Positions 26,401-35,289 of a stretch of DNA of 64,000 bases are shown one piece after another; positions within the stretch are counted from its first letter, which is position 1; the number at the start of each line of letters is the position of its first letter. A program made the position numbers and the translations under genes. This stretch comes from Bacteroidota bacterium (GTDB taxonomy: Bacteria > Bacteroidota > Bacteroidia > Cytophagales > Cyclobacteriaceae): NCBI GenBank assembly GCA_018267285.1, contig JAFDYU010000019.1, positions 85,959-149,958 of the forward strand, read 5' to 3'. The notes under the pieces were generated by a model, which saw only the letters and a program-made list of their open reading frames with translations, made no database searches and was not told the DNA's origin.

Positions 26401-27966
26401 CTGCTTGAAATAATTAGAGAAATGTTGTGCTTGTTGCGAGAGCACGGCCAGGGGAGTGTCGTTCCCCATTGAGCCGAGTGCTTCTTTTCCGGTTTCGCAC
26501 ATCTGGGCAACAATTATTCGCAAATCTTCGGATGTAATGCCAAAAGAAATTTGCCGTTTCAAAAAAGTGACCGGGTCGTATTTATGAAAACTTCCCCCCG
26601 GCTCGGGCAGGTCTTGTAACCGAACTTTATTTTCTTTTACCCACTTCCCGTATGGCTGCAGGGTACATATTTTCTTTTTCAGCTCGTCATCGCTGATGAT
26701 TCGTCCTTGCTCCATGTCGACCACAAACATTTTGCCCGGCTGCAGCCTGCCTTTGGAAACAACTTTTGCCGGATCGACATCGAGCACGCCTACTTCGCTG
26801 GCCATGATAACGGTGTCGTCATTGGTGACCACAAAACGCGATGGCCGAAGTCCATTTCTGTCGAGTGTGGCCCCTACAATCTTTCCATCGGTAAACGTGA
26901 TTGAAGCGGGGCCATCCCACGGCTCCATGATGTTGGCGTGGTATTCATAAAAATCTTTCTTCTTGGGGTCCATGTTGTCGTTGCCATCCCAGGCTTCGGG
27001 AATCAGCATCATCATTACATGTGGCAAAGAACGCCCGGCATGAACCAACAACTCAATGGCATTATCGAGATTTGAAGAATCGGATTGAACCGGGTTGCAC
27101 ACCGGAAGAATCATGTCCAACTCTTCGCGACTGAAATACTTTGACGAAAAAAAAGCCTCTTTCGACTTCAACCAATTGATATTTCCTTTAACCGTATTTA
27201 TTTCGCCATTATGAGCGATGAACCGAAAAGGCTGGGCAAGCCGCCAGGACGGAAACGTGTTGGTAGAAAACCGTGAATGAATAACCGCTAACGCAGAAGT
27301 GACATCTTCGTTTTCAAGATCCGCAAAATAAGGACGTAGCTGATGAGACGTGAGCATGCCCTTGTAGGCGATAGTTTTGTATGATAGCGATGAAAAATAG
27401 AATTGGTTGTCAACGCCTTTAACCAGGTCTGTTATTAGCTTAGTGGTATATTTTCTGAGGATGAAAAGCTTCCGCTCAAAATCATCGGCCGGTTGGGTGG
27501 AATCCGTTTTCTGTACAAAAATCTGCTCCATCACCGGCTCGGTGTTTATGGCCGATTCGCCCACCTCATTATTGAACACAGGCATTGCACGGTAACCCAA
27601 GAGCTTCATTTTCATTTTTTTCACCTGGCGATTGAGCACCGTGCGGCATTCTTCACGCACGTTTGGGTCGCGAGGAAAAAACACGAGGCCTACTCCATAT
27701 TCGCCAAAAGCAGGCAGCTTGAATCCAAGTTTGCTGCACTCGGTTAAAAAGAATTCATGAGGAATTTGAATGAGGATGCCGGCTCCATCACCCGTATTGG
27801 GTTCACAGCCACACGCGCCACGGTGGCTCATGCGCTCCAGCATGGTGAGCGCGTCTGTAACTAGTTGATGCGACTTTCTGCCTTTAATGTTGGCCACGAA
27901 CCCCACTCCGCATGAGTCGTGTTCGAAGGCGGGGTGATACAATCCGCTTTGTTGTTGCTCTTTCAA
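23449..27966 (-). CDS. gltB: glutamate synthase (NADPH) large subunit
   Basis: Converts glutamine and 2-oxoglutarate to two glutamates. The 1505-aa protein begins with a class II glutaminase whose nucleophile is Cys19 (HDSCGVGF), after an 18-residue propeptide-like stretch. The FMN/3Fe-4S synthase core follows, with TGASPLSSIRHAGLPWELG and the cluster motif CIMMRKCHLNTCPVG, then the C-terminal GXGXG beta-helix. The only consistent start is TTG at 27966; upstream reading hits a stop 4 codons before. Forms an operon with gltD. Confidence 0.96.
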   Translation of the reverse strand: MKEQQQSGLYHPAFEHDSCGVGFVANIKGRKSHQLVTDALTMLERMSHRGACGCEPNTGDGAGILIQIPHEFFLTECSKLGFKLPAFGEYGVGLVFFPRDPNVREECRTVLNRQVKKMKMKLLGYRAMPVFNNEVGESAINTEPVMEQIFVQKTDSTQPADDFERKLFILRKYTTKLITDLVKGVDNQFYFSSLSYKTIAYKGMLTSHQLRPYFADLENEDVTSALAVIHSRFSTNTFPSWRLAQPFRFIAHNGEINTVKGNINWLKSKEAFFSSKYFSREELDMILPVCNPVQSDSSNLDNAIELLVHAGRSLPHVMMMLIPEAWDGNDNMDPKKKDFYEYHANIMEPWDGPASITFTDGKIVGATLDRNGLRPSRFVVTNDDTVIMASEVGVLDVDPAKVVSKGRLQPGKMFVVDMEQGRIISDDELKKKICTLQPYGKWVKENKVRLQDLPEPGGSFHKYDPVTFLKRQISFGITSEDLRIIVAQMCETGKEALGSMGNDTPLAVLSQQAQHFSNYFKQLFAQVTNPPIDPIRERMIMSLASHVGGSLNLLEESPQHCLTLELPTPVLSNAELEKIRYIDHRHLQTKTIYTYFKADGSAGALEKGLSRVCQYVTDAVEDGFTIIILSDRSFDSGHTQIPSLLAVAAVHHDLIRKGIRGKVGLLIEAGDVWETHHFATLLGYGASGINPYLVYQTIHDLKKKNQLSEGLTEEKAIYNYKKAVAGELLKIMSKMGISTLQSYHGAQIFEALGIGSEVIDRYFSGTVSRIGGLTLDDIAREALAKHRLAFPKTSNLQPYLPVGGVYQWKMSGESHLFTPQTIHLLQHSTQTNNYDVFKKYSALINAQSEKAITLRSLLKFKRSQSISIDEVEPIENIFKRFATGAMSFGSISYEAHSTLAIAMNRIGGKSNSGEGGEDEIRFHKKENGDWENSAIKQVASGRFGVTSYYLTNASELQIKMAQGAKPGEGGQLPGHKVDDWIGRVRHSTPGVGLISPPPHHDIYSIEDLAQLIFDLKNANQKARINVKLVSEAGVGTIASGVAKAHADVILISGHDGGTGASPLSSIRHAGLPWELGLAEAHQTLVRNKLRGRVTLQTDGQIRTGRDLAIAALLGAEEWGVATAALVTAGCIMMRKCHLNTCPVGVATQNKELRALFTGKPEYVVNLFHFLAQELREVMAELGFRTVNEMVGQTDRLEVRNTDAHWKYKNLNLNVILHKEAMSLDTPLYKQEEQDHGIETVLDRKLLQIAEPALTKAENVSAVFPISNQDRATGTMLSNEVSKLFLAEGLPANTIHFKFEGTAGQSFAAFAAKGLTFELEGDANDYFGKGLSGANLILYPPAQSKFNASTNMIVGNVALYGATSGKVFIKGMAGERFAVRNSGVKVVVEGVGDHGCEYMTGGTVVILGETGRNFAAGMSGGVAYVWDAHKSFVRNCNMEMVLLDTLDTDDLELLKTMIEEHIGYTKSETAAQLLNSWSKSVHDFIKVMPVDYKAVIEKRKIKANII

Positions 27967-28063
27967 ATTTAGTTGTCATAAAAAGGTGAGCAATAAAAAT
28001 AGGTGATGAAAAATGTAAAAAGAAAAATGTGAACAAAAAATAATAAATATTTTAGCCACCCAA

Positions 28064-28095
28064 ACTAACAGTCATTAGCGAAATCGTTTGTTAGT
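28064..28095. promoter_or_regulatory. inverted repeat upstream of gltB
   Basis: ACTAACA (28064-28070) and TGTTAGT (28089-28095) are perfect inverted arms with an 18-nt spacer, about 100 nt upstream of gltB. The 215-bp gap holds this repeat and the secDF terminator. I saw no clear -7 element. It could be an operator or a chance palindrome. Confidence 0.25.
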
Positions 28096-28124
28096 CTATC
28101 GGTTTAGTCGCTTTAATTTTTTTG

Positions 28125-28156
28125 TAAAAAAAAACAGGCAGGATTTCTCCTGCCTG
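28125..28156 (-). terminator. intrinsic terminator of secDF
   Basis: On the minus strand, a 9-bp perfect stem (CAGGCAGGA/TCCTGCCTG, arms 28135-28143 and 28148-28156, loop GAAA) is followed by a run of T. This is a textbook Rho-independent terminator 26 bp after the secDF stop. Confidence 0.9.
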
Positions 28157-28181
28157 CGAGTTATTCTTTTATGTAACGTTG

Positions 28182-31100
28182 TTAAGCAATAACCTTGGAT
28201 TGGGATTTTTCTTCCTTGGCGTATTCTCTATCGAAGTCGAGCACGATGGGAGATGCAATGAAGATGGAAGAATAGGTACCTATCAACATACCCACCACCA
28301 ACGCAAACGAGAAACCTCTCAATACTTCTCCTCCAAAAATGAGGAGCACGATCACCACTATCAAAACAGTGCCGGAGGTGATGAGTGTACGGCTGAGGGT
28401 ACTGTTAATGGCATCGTTGAAAACTTTTGCATGATTATGGTTAGCCCCGAAACTCAGATACTCCCGGATTCGGTCGAAAATGATTACCGTATCGTTGATG
28501 GAGTAACCAATGATGGTTAAAATGGCAGCTACAAAAATCTGGTCGATCTCAAACGAAAGCCCAAAAGCGTGGGCAATGCCAAATGCGGCAATTACAAATA
28601 GTGCATCGTGGGCGGTGGCAACAATAGCTCCGGTGCTGAACTGCCACTTTTTAAAACGGATCAGGATATAAACAAAAATCACAATGAGGGAGTAGATGCT
28701 GGCCTTGAAAGCCGAAGATTTGATGTCTTCGGCAATAGTGGCATCTACTTTTAGCGACTTGCCGATGGTGAAATGATCGTTATCGAGTTGAGCATCGTTT
28801 TCCGAGTGCTTGATGCCGCTAAATTTCTCGATGGCTTCAATCAGTGCGGTTCTTACTTTTTCGTCTGCATTATCAGAGGGGTCATCTATCAGGTAAGAGG
28901 TAGTTACCTGCATCACATCGTTGCTGCCGTAGTTTTTTACTTCGGTACTCGAGTTTTTGAAACTCTCGCTCAACGCTACCTTCATGTCTGTTGCCACAAC
29001 CGGCTTGCTGAAGGCTACCACATACGAGCGCCCACCTTTGAAGTCGACACCCATATTCAATCCCTGAATGGCAATAAGTATGAATCCGATAACCATTATC
29101 GATCCGGAGAATGCGTAGGCTTTATAGCGGTTGCCAATAAAGTTGAATTCTCCGCGCTTCCGAACGAGCGCAGCCAAAGGCGATTCAAACGATACGTTCG
29201 CATCGTCTCCTTTGCGAGTCATAAATTCAATAATCACACGTGAGATGTAAACAGCAGAAAAGAAGGAAGTGACAATACCGATCATCAAAACGATGGCAAA
29301 ACCTTTTAAGGGGCCTTGTCCAAATACAAAAAGGAATGCGCCCGTCATGAACGTAGTAAAGTTCGAGTCGAAGATGGTGGTAAATGCACGTTCGTATCCT
29401 TTTTTAATAGCATCGCGAAGTTTGCGCCCCATTTTCAATTCTTCTTTCACTCGCTCGTAAATCACCACGTTGGCATCAACCGCCATAGCCATAGTGAGCA
29501 CAATACCTGCAATGCCCGGCAGGGTGAGGGCGGCATTAAGTTGAGCTAAAATTCCAAGGATGAAGAAAATATTGAAAAGCAGCGCAAGATTGGCTACCCA
29601 TCCGCCTTTCGAGTAATAGGTAATCATAAAGATTACAATCAAGGCAAGACCACAAGCCATAGAAACGAGGCCTTGGCTTTGTGCGGTTTGCCCTAACGAT
29701 GATCCAACAATGGCTTGTTCAACAATTCTTGTAGGTGCAGGAAGCGATCCGGCTTTAAGCACTAGGGCCAAATCCTTGGCTTCTTCGGTAGTGAAATTGC
29801 CTGTAATTTGCGAGTTCCCATTTGGAATTTCGCCTTGCACGGTTGGCGCGGTGTAAACGTAGTTGTCAAGAACGATAGCCACACGACCTTGTTGCGGTGA
29901 TTTGGCGGCTTCGGCAGCGGTAATTTTCGCCCAGGCACGCGCGCCACTTGCATTCATCGTCATACTTACCGAAGGACGCGCAAACTGATCGAAGTCTGAG
30001 CGGGCGTCCGTAATCACTTCTCCGGTGAGCAGCGGTCGGCCGCTGCGTCCCAGGTTCACAAAATTTAAATGAATGTCATCCACTCCTTTGGTGATGTCGG
30101 GGTTCGACTTTACATCCCAAAAGAAGCCTATGCTACGAGGCAGAAGAGCCCGAACATCTTCACGTTTGAAAATACTATTGATGGTAGCCGTGTCTTTGGT
30201 AGAATACAAAAACGCACCGGGCTGTGTGCTCAGCGAAAGGAGCGGAGAGGAGGTTGCGGAGCGCAAAGAGTCAAGCGATGATTTGGTACTGTCTGTACCG
30301 GTTTTTGCTAATTGTTTTTCAAGGGCAGATTTAATTGTGTCTGTTTTTACTACTGGGCTGGAGGGTACGTCTTCGATTTTGGCTTCTGTCTTTGCTACGG
30401 CTTTTTTGGCGTTTTGCTCCCTCAGCAATAATTGATTTATCGCCATTAACGATTGACTAAGCTGAGGGTCATACGTTTCCACAACTTCCCAAAACTCAAG
30501 GCGTGCAACTCCCTGTAAGAGCTTGCGCACACGCTGTGGGTTGTCGGCACCCGGAATTTCAATTTGAATACGGTTGGAACCTTGAAGCCGCTGAATGTTG
30601 GGTTGGGAAGTTCCAAACTGGTCGATACGTGTTTTTAAAATTGTAAAAGAACGATCGATAGCATCTTTAATTTCTTTGCCTAAAAACTTCATTACGGCAT
30701 CATCGCTGTCGGTAAGTTTTACTTTGTCTTTATTGGCCGTGGAGGTGAAAAGCGAAGCCAACGTACGGTCCGGATTTGCTTCTTTAAACGATTTGTAGAA
30801 AAGTTGTAAAAGATTTCCGTTCGTGGCTTTTTCTTGTTGTATTGCTTTTTGCAGCGCAGCAATAAACGCGGGGTCCTGATTATTTCCGCTTAAACCACGG
30901 ATAATATCTGCAGGAGAAATTTCAAGCACCACGTGCATGCCACCCTGCAAGTCGAGTCCAAGACTTAATTCGTTGTCTTTAACATCTTTGTACGTGTACT
31001 CCATCCCAAAAATGTTGTAAACCGGTTTGTTCCAGAGCGAGTCGAGATATCGTTGTTTTTTATCGAGGTCGATCGAACCGTTTTTGTCGGTTGCTTGTGC

Positions 31101-31208
31101 GATGGCATCTTGCTGCACATTTCTGCTCACCAGTGTAAACGACAGATAATACAGACACAGGGCTGTAATCACTATCGTGAGCACCACCACTACTCCTTTG
31201 TTTTGCAT
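28182..31208 (-). CDS. secDF: protein translocase SecDF (fused SecD and SecF)
   Basis: 1008 aa, SecD and SecF joined in one chain as usual in Bacteroidota. SecDF uses proton motive force to pull exported proteins out of the Sec channel. The N-terminal helix (near 5-25) is followed by the P1 periplasmic region, LGLDLQGGMHVVLEIS (84-99, the D1 block), and the SecD helices with AMAVDANVVIYER. In the SecF half, MGVDFKGGRSYVV and TIIGYSINDTVIIFDRIRE are the family signatures. Transcribed alone and ended by the intrinsic terminator. Confidence 0.96.
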   Translation of the reverse strand: MQNKGVVVVLTIVITALCLYYLSFTLVSRNVQQDAIAQATDKNGSIDLDKKQRYLDSLWNKPVYNIFGMEYTYKDVKDNELSLGLDLQGGMHVVLEISPADIIRGLSGNNQDPAFIAALQKAIQQEKATNGNLLQLFYKSFKEANPDRTLASLFTSTANKDKVKLTDSDDAVMKFLGKEIKDAIDRSFTILKTRIDQFGTSQPNIQRLQGSNRIQIEIPGADNPQRVRKLLQGVARLEFWEVVETYDPQLSQSLMAINQLLLREQNAKKAVAKTEAKIEDVPSSPVVKTDTIKSALEKQLAKTGTDSTKSSLDSLRSATSSPLLSLSTQPGAFLYSTKDTATINSIFKREDVRALLPRSIGFFWDVKSNPDITKGVDDIHLNFVNLGRSGRPLLTGEVITDARSDFDQFARPSVSMTMNASGARAWAKITAAEAAKSPQQGRVAIVLDNYVYTAPTVQGEIPNGNSQITGNFTTEEAKDLALVLKAGSLPAPTRIVEQAIVGSSLGQTAQSQGLVSMACGLALIVIFMITYYSKGGWVANLALLFNIFFILGILAQLNAALTLPGIAGIVLTMAMAVDANVVIYERVKEELKMGRKLRDAIKKGYERAFTTIFDSNFTTFMTGAFLFVFGQGPLKGFAIVLMIGIVTSFFSAVYISRVIIEFMTRKGDDANVSFESPLAALVRKRGEFNFIGNRYKAYAFSGSIMVIGFILIAIQGLNMGVDFKGGRSYVVAFSKPVVATDMKVALSESFKNSSTEVKNYGSNDVMQVTTSYLIDDPSDNADEKVRTALIEAIEKFSGIKHSENDAQLDNDHFTIGKSLKVDATIAEDIKSSAFKASIYSLIVIFVYILIRFKKWQFSTGAIVATAHDALFVIAAFGIAHAFGLSFEIDQIFVAAILTIIGYSINDTVIIFDRIREYLSFGANHNHAKVFNDAINSTLSRTLITSGTVLIVVIVLLIFGGEVLRGFSFALVVGMLIGTYSSIFIASPIVLDFDREYAKEEKSQSKVIA

Positions 31209-31312
31209 AACTACTTAATTTGAAATTTGAGGATAATTATTTGAAAATTTTGAAATACGAATAGTCGATCGTTTCTACGATTAACCATGAACGAACAACG
31301 GATAACTAATAT

Positions 31313-31645
31313 TTAGGGGGCGTTGGGCGAGATGATAACCCGGAACAGTGTTTTTAAAAACTTGATTGTTGTCTTTTGAACAAAAACAAGCTTTTCATTT
31401 TTATTGGATGAATCGCTGATTTCTTCAAGAAGAGAGGATTGTTGTTGTTGATTCAATTCAACCGACTGGCCTTGAGCCGTTACATCGGAGGGGGCGTGGA
31501 TTGTAACTTCTTTTTTGTCTTTTGATTTTCCAGCCTTGGCTTTAGTTAAATCTGCTTGATAGAAAGAATGCGAAAGCAAAATCACTGCTACCGTGCAGAC
31601 ACCCGCAGCCACCAGAATAAACCGTTGAAGTGATTTTAGTTTCAT
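31313..31645 (-). CDS. small single-pass membrane or secreted protein, unknown
   Basis: 110 aa from ATG 31645. One hydrophobic segment (FILVAAGVCTVAVILLSHSF) is followed by a charged, Gln/Ser-rich section of about 60 residues and a more hydrophobic C-terminal IKFLKTLFRVIIS segment. No domain was recognised. It is 104 bp upstream of secDF on the same strand, with its own promoter, and may be co-transcribed; whether it has a role in export is unknown. Confidence 0.6.
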   Translation of the reverse strand: MKLKSLQRFILVAAGVCTVAVILLSHSFYQADLTKAKAGKSKDKKEVTIHAPSDVTAQGQSVELNQQQQSSLLEEISDSSNKNEKLVFVQKTTIKFLKTLFRVIISPNAP

Positions 31646-31654
31646 TGGAAGGCA

Positions 31655-31684
31655 CAAAAGTAAGGATTAGAATGGATTTTACAA
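31655..31684 (-). promoter_or_regulatory. promoter of the small membrane protein gene
   Basis: On the minus strand: TTG (31682-31684), 19 nt, then TACTTTTG (31655-31662), a full match to the Bacteroidota consensus and spacing. The ATG at 31645 is 9 nt after the -7 element, so the transcript has almost no leader. Confidence 0.65.
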
Positions 31685-31735
31685 TATGCCAATGGCCGTA
31701 CAAAGTGCATTGCCATTGGCTATTGAAAACTGAAT

Positions 31736-34624
31736 TTAAGCCGTAGCTTCTTCTTTGGTATATAGTTCTATCGGCAGGCAACTGCACACTAAATTTCTGT
31801 CGCCATGCGCGTTGTCCACCCGGCTTACGGATGGCCAAAATTTACCTTCTTTCACGAAAGCCAACGGGTAAGCAGCCTTCTGCCTGCTGTACGGCAAAGA
31901 CCAATTGTCGGCTGTGATAACCGCGGCCGTGTGTGGCGCGTTTTTCAATACATTATTCATTTTGTCGGCTTGGCCTTCTTCCACTTCGCGAATTTCTTTT
32001 CTTATTTCGATAAGGGTATCGACAAATCGATCCAGTTCTTCTTTGGGTTCGCTCTCGGTGGGCTCGATCATCAGCGTGCCGGCAACCGGAAAAGAAACCG
32101 TGGGCGCATGAAAACCGTAATCCATCAATCGCTTGGCAATATCTTCTACTTCAATTCCCGATTTTTTAAAGTCGCGGCAATCCACAATCATTTCGTGAGC
32201 GCACCGTCCGTTGGCTCCGGTATATAAAATTTTGTAATGCCCGCTCAATCGTTCTTTAATATAATTGGCGTTGAGTATGGCGAGTTTTGTTGCGTTGGTT
32301 AAGCCTTCGCCTCCCATCATGGCAATGTATGCGTACGAAATAGCGAGGATACTTGCGCTTCCGTACGGAGCGGCCGATACCGCGTGAATGGCTTTTTCGC
32401 CTCCGGTTTTTACCACCGGATGGCCGGGTAAGAAGGGTTTCAATTTATCGTTCACACAAATCGGGCCCATGCCCGGGCCACCACCACCGTGGGGAATGCA
32501 AAATGTTTTATGGAGGTTGAGGTGGCAAACATCGGCACCAATATTGGCTGGCGATGTTAAGCCTACTTGTGCGTTCATATTCGCACCATCCATATACACA
32601 AGCCCACCGTTTTTATGAATGGTCTCGCAAATGTCAACAATCGATTCTTCAAACACTCCGTGTGTTGACGGATACGTTACCATCAAACAAGAAAGATCGG
32701 CTTGGTGTTGCTCTGCTTTTGCTTTAAGGTCTGCAACATCAATTTTTCCTTCGGCATCCGATTTCACCACCACCACGTTCATGCCCGCCATTACTGCGCT
32801 GGCCGGATTCGTGCCGTGTGCCGATGCGGGTATCAATGCCACGTTTCTTTTTCCCTCGCCCCGGCTTTCATGATAGGCACGAATAGTGAGAAGGCCTGCG
32901 TATTCACCTTGCGCACCGCTGTTGGGTTGCAAGGAAACGCCCGTGAAACCGGTAATTTCTTTCAACCAGTTTTCCAGGTTGGTAATCAGTTCTTGATAGC
33001 CTTCCGTTTGATTGCTTGGCGCGAACGGATGCATTTGGCCGAGCTCAGGCCAGGTTACCGGTATCATTTCGGTGGTTGCATTCAGTTTCATGGTGCACGA
33101 ACCGAGAGAGATCATAGAATGCACCATCGAAAGGTCTTTGTTTTCCAAACGCTTGATGTAGCGCAACATCTCATGTTCGGAGTGATGCGAGTTGAAAACC
33201 GGGTGGGTTAGTACCTGCGATTGCCGTATGAGTGACGAAGGCCAGCTTAGTTCGAACATACCATTTTGGTCATTCTGATTGGTAGAACTCTTTCCGCATG
33301 CTTGGGCAAAAACCGATAAAATATTTTTTACATCGCTATGCGAAGTAGTTTCATCCACCGAAATTCCGATTGTGCCATCGCCAAAGTAACGGAAGTTCAT
33401 TCTGTTGTTTTCGGCAAGCGTCTTTAGTTTTGAAGAATCGGCTCCAGAAATTTTCAGCGTATCGAAATAATTTTCATTTTGTTGCTTCAATCCCAATGCT
33501 TCAACCCCAGCCGATAGCATTTTGGTGAGCCCGTGAATTCTTCCGGCAATTTTTTTCAAACCTTCCGGGCCGTGATAGACGGCATACATACTGGCCATTA
33601 CCGAAAGCAGGACTTGTGCCGTACAAATATTGGAAGTTGCTTTTTCCCTACGAATGTGTTGCTCGCGTGTTTGGAGTGCCATGCGATAAGCCGGGTTTCC
33701 GCTTGCGTCAACGGAAACACCGATGATGCGGCCCGGCATTTGGCGCTTGAACTCATCTTTTGTGGCGAAGAAAGCTGCGTGCGGCCCGCCAAAGCCCATG
33801 GGCACGCCAAACCGCTGCGATGAACCCACCACCACATCGGCACCCATTTCTCCGGGCGATTTAAGGAGCAACAAACTCATTAAATCGGCACCGACTACAA
33901 CAAAAATATTTTTTTCGTGTGCCGCAGCAATAAACGATGAGTAATCTTTAACCGCCCCGTTGTTGTCGGGGTTTTGAAGATATACTCCAAACAAAGTATC
34001 GTCTGTAATATCTACTTTAGAAATATTGCCAATCACCAATTCCACCTCCAGGGGTGCCGATCTTGTTTTTAAAAGATCAATGACCTGCGGAAAAACATTT
34101 TCATCTACAAAAAATTTGCTTGCATTTTTTTTCACGGGCTTGCGCGAAGCTAATAGTAGATGCAATGCTTCGGCTGCTGCGGTTGCTTCGTCCAGCAGCG
34201 AAGCGTTGGCAATTTCCATCCCGCACAAATCCATGATTAGGGTTTGGTAATTGATCAGCGCCTCCATGCGGCCTTGAGCAATTTCGGCTTGATAAGGTGT
34301 ATAAGCCGTGTACCATCCGGGGTTTTCTAAAATGTTTCTTAAAATAACCCCCGGTGTTATGCAGTTGTAGTAGCCCGTGCCGATGTACGATTTGAAGATT
34401 TTATTTTTGGATACGCTACTTTTAAATCCATTGAGAAAATCATACTCAGATTGTGCGGCCGGCAGATTCAATGGCTTCTTCAGGCGAATGGCCGAGGGTA
34501 TGGTTTGGCCGATAAGTTCGTCTACCGATTTTGCATTTACGGTTTTCAGCATCGCGGCAATCTGATTTGCATCCGGTGCATTGTGGCGGCTTTCAAATTT
34601 TTCGGAGTAGGCAGGGTCTATCAT
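31736..34624 (-). CDS. gcvP: glycine dehydrogenase (P protein of the glycine cleavage system)
   Basis: PLP enzyme that decarboxylates glycine and passes the aminomethyl group to the lipoyl H protein. The 962-aa chain has both halves (P1 and P2 fused). The PLP lysine is in [17 protein letters not shown], and the glycine-rich loop follows; [11 protein letters not shown] is another signature. Length and motifs match the single-chain homodimeric form. Other gcv genes are not in the window. Confidence 0.95.
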   Translation of the reverse strand: MIDPAYSEKFESRHNAPDANQIAAMLKTVNAKSVDELIGQTIPSAIRLKKPLNLPAAQSEYDFLNGFKSSVSKNKIFKSYIGTGYYNCITPGVILRNILENPGWYTAYTPYQAEIAQGRMEALINYQTLIMDLCGMEIANASLLDEATAAAEALHLLLASRKPVKKNASKFFVDENVFPQVIDLLKTRSAPLEVELVIGNISKVDITDDTLFGVYLQNPDNNGAVKDYSSFIAAAHEKNIFVVVGADLMSLLLLKSPGEMGADVVVGSSQRFGVPMGFGGPHAAFFATKDEFKRQMPGRIIGVSVDASGNPAYRMALQTREQHIRREKATSNICTAQVLLSVMASMYAVYHGPEGLKKIAGRIHGLTKMLSAGVEALGLKQQNENYFDTLKISGADSSKLKTLAENNRMNFRYFGDGTIGISVDETTSHSDVKNILSVFAQACGKSSTNQNDQNGMFELSWPSSLIRQSQVLTHPVFNSHHSEHEMLRYIKRLENKDLSMVHSMISLGSCTMKLNATTEMIPVTWPELGQMHPFAPSNQTEGYQELITNLENWLKEITGFTGVSLQPNSGAQGEYAGLLTIRAYHESRGEGKRNVALIPASAHGTNPASAVMAGMNVVVVKSDAEGKIDVADLKAKAEQHQADLSCLMVTYPSTHGVFEESIVDICETIHKNGGLVYMDGANMNAQVGLTSPANIGADVCHLNLHKTFCIPHGGGGPGMGPICVNDKLKPFLPGHPVVKTGGEKAIHAVSAAPYGSASILAISYAYIAMMGGEGLTNATKLAILNANYIKERLSGHYKILYTGANGRCAHEMIVDCRDFKKSGIEVEDIAKRLMDYGFHAPTVSFPVAGTLMIEPTESEPKEELDRFVDTLIEIRKEIREVEEGQADKMNNVLKNAPHTAAVITADNWSLPYSRQKAAYPLAFVKEGKFWPSVSRVDNAHGDRNLVCSCLPIELYTKEEATA

Positions 34625-34638
34625 TCGTTTATCTTTTC

Positions 34639-34710
34639 GTTGATGGTTGATGGTTGTTCGTTATTGGTTAAAGGTTCGATTAACGATCAACCAACAACTA
34701 ACAACGAATT
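34639..34710. repeat. degenerate inverted element between ndk and gcvP
   Basis: Contains GGTTG/CGTTA (34652-34663) and TAACG/CAACC (34681-34692), which pair with a 2-nt bulge and a 17-nt loop. The flanks repeat TTGATGG/TTGTTCG. A related 32-nt sequence (about 25 matches) lies at 31280-31311, on the other side of gcvP. No U-run follows, so it is not a clear terminator. Confidence 0.4.
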
Positions 34711-34713
34711 ATT

Positions 34714-35133
34714 CTATAATCGTTCAAATTGTGAAAAGAAGAAACTTCCTTCAATCTCCGCATTGGCATCCGAGTCTGAGCCATGAATAGCGTTGGCGTC
34801 AATGGATTTTGCAAATAAAGCACGGATGGTTCCCTCGGCAGCTTTTTTGGGGTCGGTGGCGCCAATCAGTTTCCTGAAATCTTCAACGGCATTTTCTTTT
34901 TCTAAAATCATGGGTACAATGGCACCGCTGCTCATGTAGGTACAAAGTTCACCGTAAAAAGGTCTTTCTTTATGGATTTCGTAAAATTTACCCGCAAGCT
35001 CTGTGCTTAGCCTTGTCTTTTTCATTGCAATAATGCGGAAACCTGCTTCTTCGATCATCTTGGTGATTGCACCGGTATTGCCTGCACCCACGGCATCAGG
35101 CTTAATCATAGTAAACGTTCTGTTGGTAGCCAT
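34714..35133 (-). CDS. ndk: nucleoside diphosphate kinase
   Basis: Balances NTP pools by transferring the gamma-phosphate through a phospho-histidine. Start at ATG 35133 gives [15 protein letters not shown], the family N-terminus; an upstream in-frame start adds an unrelated stretch. The TMIKPDAV block and the active-site histidine in ANAIHGSDS are clear, and length (139 aa) is normal. Has its own promoter-like -7 element. Confidence 0.96.
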   Translation of the reverse strand: MATNRTFTMIKPDAVGAGNTGAITKMIEEAGFRIIAMKKTRLSTELAGKFYEIHKERPFYGELCTYMSSGAIVPMILEKENAVEDFRKLIGATDPKKAAEGTIRALFAKSIDANAIHGSDSDANAEIEGSFFFSQFERL

Positions 35134-35163
35134 TAGTAATTGGTTAGAATTGATATTTGGCCG

Positions 35164-35171
35164 CAAAAGTA
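35164..35171 (-). promoter_or_regulatory. ndk -7 promoter element
   Basis: TACTTTTG on the minus strand, 30 nt before the ndk ATG. It matches TAnnTTTG exactly; no well-spaced TTG was found upstream. Confidence 0.4.
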
Positions 35172-35248
35172 TCAAAAGGATTACAAATTACTTATTACAA
35201 AGATCAGATTTCCCTACTCTTAAATTTGACATCAATCTGGAACTTAAA

Positions 35249-35279
35249 TTTTGAATCTGTGATAGTAGCGTTATTTTTG
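35249..35279 (+). promoter_or_regulatory. promoter of the nrnA-like gene
   Basis: TTTTG (35249-35253), 18 nt, then TATTTTTG (35272-35279), matching TTTG and TAnnTTTG. The start codon is 10 nt further on. Confidence 0.6.
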
Positions 35280-35289
35280 CCCTCTTCTC

